Positions 54,087 through 54,136 of a DNA stretch of 54,136 nucleotides are shown here, one piece after another. The stretch's first letter is position 1, and each line of letters starts with the position of its first letter. The position numbers and the translations under genes are program-made. A model generated the notes under the pieces. The model made no database searches, was not told where the DNA came from, and worked only from the letters and a program-made list of their open reading frames with translations. Source of the stretch: an archaeon (lineage in GTDB: Archaea > Asgardarchaeota > Hermodarchaeia > Hermodarchaeales > Hermodarchaeaceae); the NCBI GenBank assembly GCA_016550415.1, contig JABXGU010000292.1, positions 1-54,136 of the forward strand. The letters run 5' to 3'.

Positions 54087-54136
54087 GTAAGTTACACCTC
54101 TTATGTCAGATTAATCAAATTGAAGATTGAACGATA

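Overview
The window is archaeal chromosomal DNA with fairly balanced, AT-leaning composition. Four signs point to archaea: an archaeal-type TrpRS next to an intron-containing tRNA-Trp, a TFIIB cyclin-repeat protein, an archaeal-type ferredoxin:thioredoxin reductase catalytic chain, and several exported proteins with a C-terminal membrane anchor and many N-glycosylation sequons. The mix (bacterial-type UvrABC, MtrH-like methyltransferase plus corrinoid protein, acyl-CoA metabolism, membrane pyrophosphatase, small zinc-ribbon membrane proteins) suggests a heterotrophic or mixotrophic anaerobic lineage such as an Asgard archaeon. No diagnostic eukaryotic-signature gene is present, so that placement is a guess. 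I saw no rRNA, CRISPR array, insertion sequence or phage gene.

Layout. 0-4.2 kb: two unknown small genes, a large surface glycoprotein and a DAO-family FAD oxidoreductase. 4.4-6.4 kb: an LctP-family lactate/glycolate permease and a small membrane protein. 6.5-7.4 kb: a two-gene redox operon (glutaredoxin-like protein; FTR catalytic chain fused to a rubredoxin-like ribbon). 7.5-10.3 kb: a PAP2 phosphatase with altered motifs, then a divergent MtrH-like methyltransferase/corrinoid protein pair. 10.3-12 kb: tRNA-Trp(CCA), interrupted twice, next to trpS. 12-14.7 kb: a GlcD-type flavin dehydrogenase and a CN hydrolase. 14.8-18.5 kb: a 1245-residue gingipain-family (C25) surface protease with a propeller-like region between its catalytic His and Cys. 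18.8-28.9 kb: acyl-CoA synthetase, radical SAM/B12 protein with a partner membrane protein, paralogous zinc-ribbon membrane proteins, OsmC-like protein, a repeat coiled-coil protein, nitroreductase with three small genes, and a 5-FCL-family protein. 29-34 kb: acyl-CoA dehydrogenase, a truncated GT-C-like gene and hppA. 34-39 kb: a second GlcD-type dehydrogenase, several zinc-binding small proteins, a solo TFIIB cyclin repeat and a GlcF/HdrD-like CCG iron-sulfur protein. 39-42.2 kb: leuBCD. 42-44.4 kb: a cation/proton antiporter with an in-frame stop, and a YhhN-like protein. 44.4-51.5 kb: uvrB-uvrA-uvrC on the minus strand. 51.7-54.1 kb: a seven-repeat propeller membrane protein and a ferritin-like protein.

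How the genes may work together. LctP, the DAO oxidoreductase, two GlcD-like flavoproteins and the CCG protein together suggest uptake and oxidation of 2-hydroxy acids (lactate/glycolate). Acyl-CoA synthetase and acyl-CoA dehydrogenase indicate fatty-acid or carboxylic-acid turnover. MtrH-like protein and the corrinoid protein suggest methyl transfer into a folate/pterin pool, and the 5-FCL homologue may belong to the same C1 area. The most notable points are the doubly interrupted tRNA-Trp, the split-catalytic-domain C25 protease, the solo TFB repeat, the PAP2 protein lacking its motif-2 histidine, and two apparently broken membrane-protein genes.
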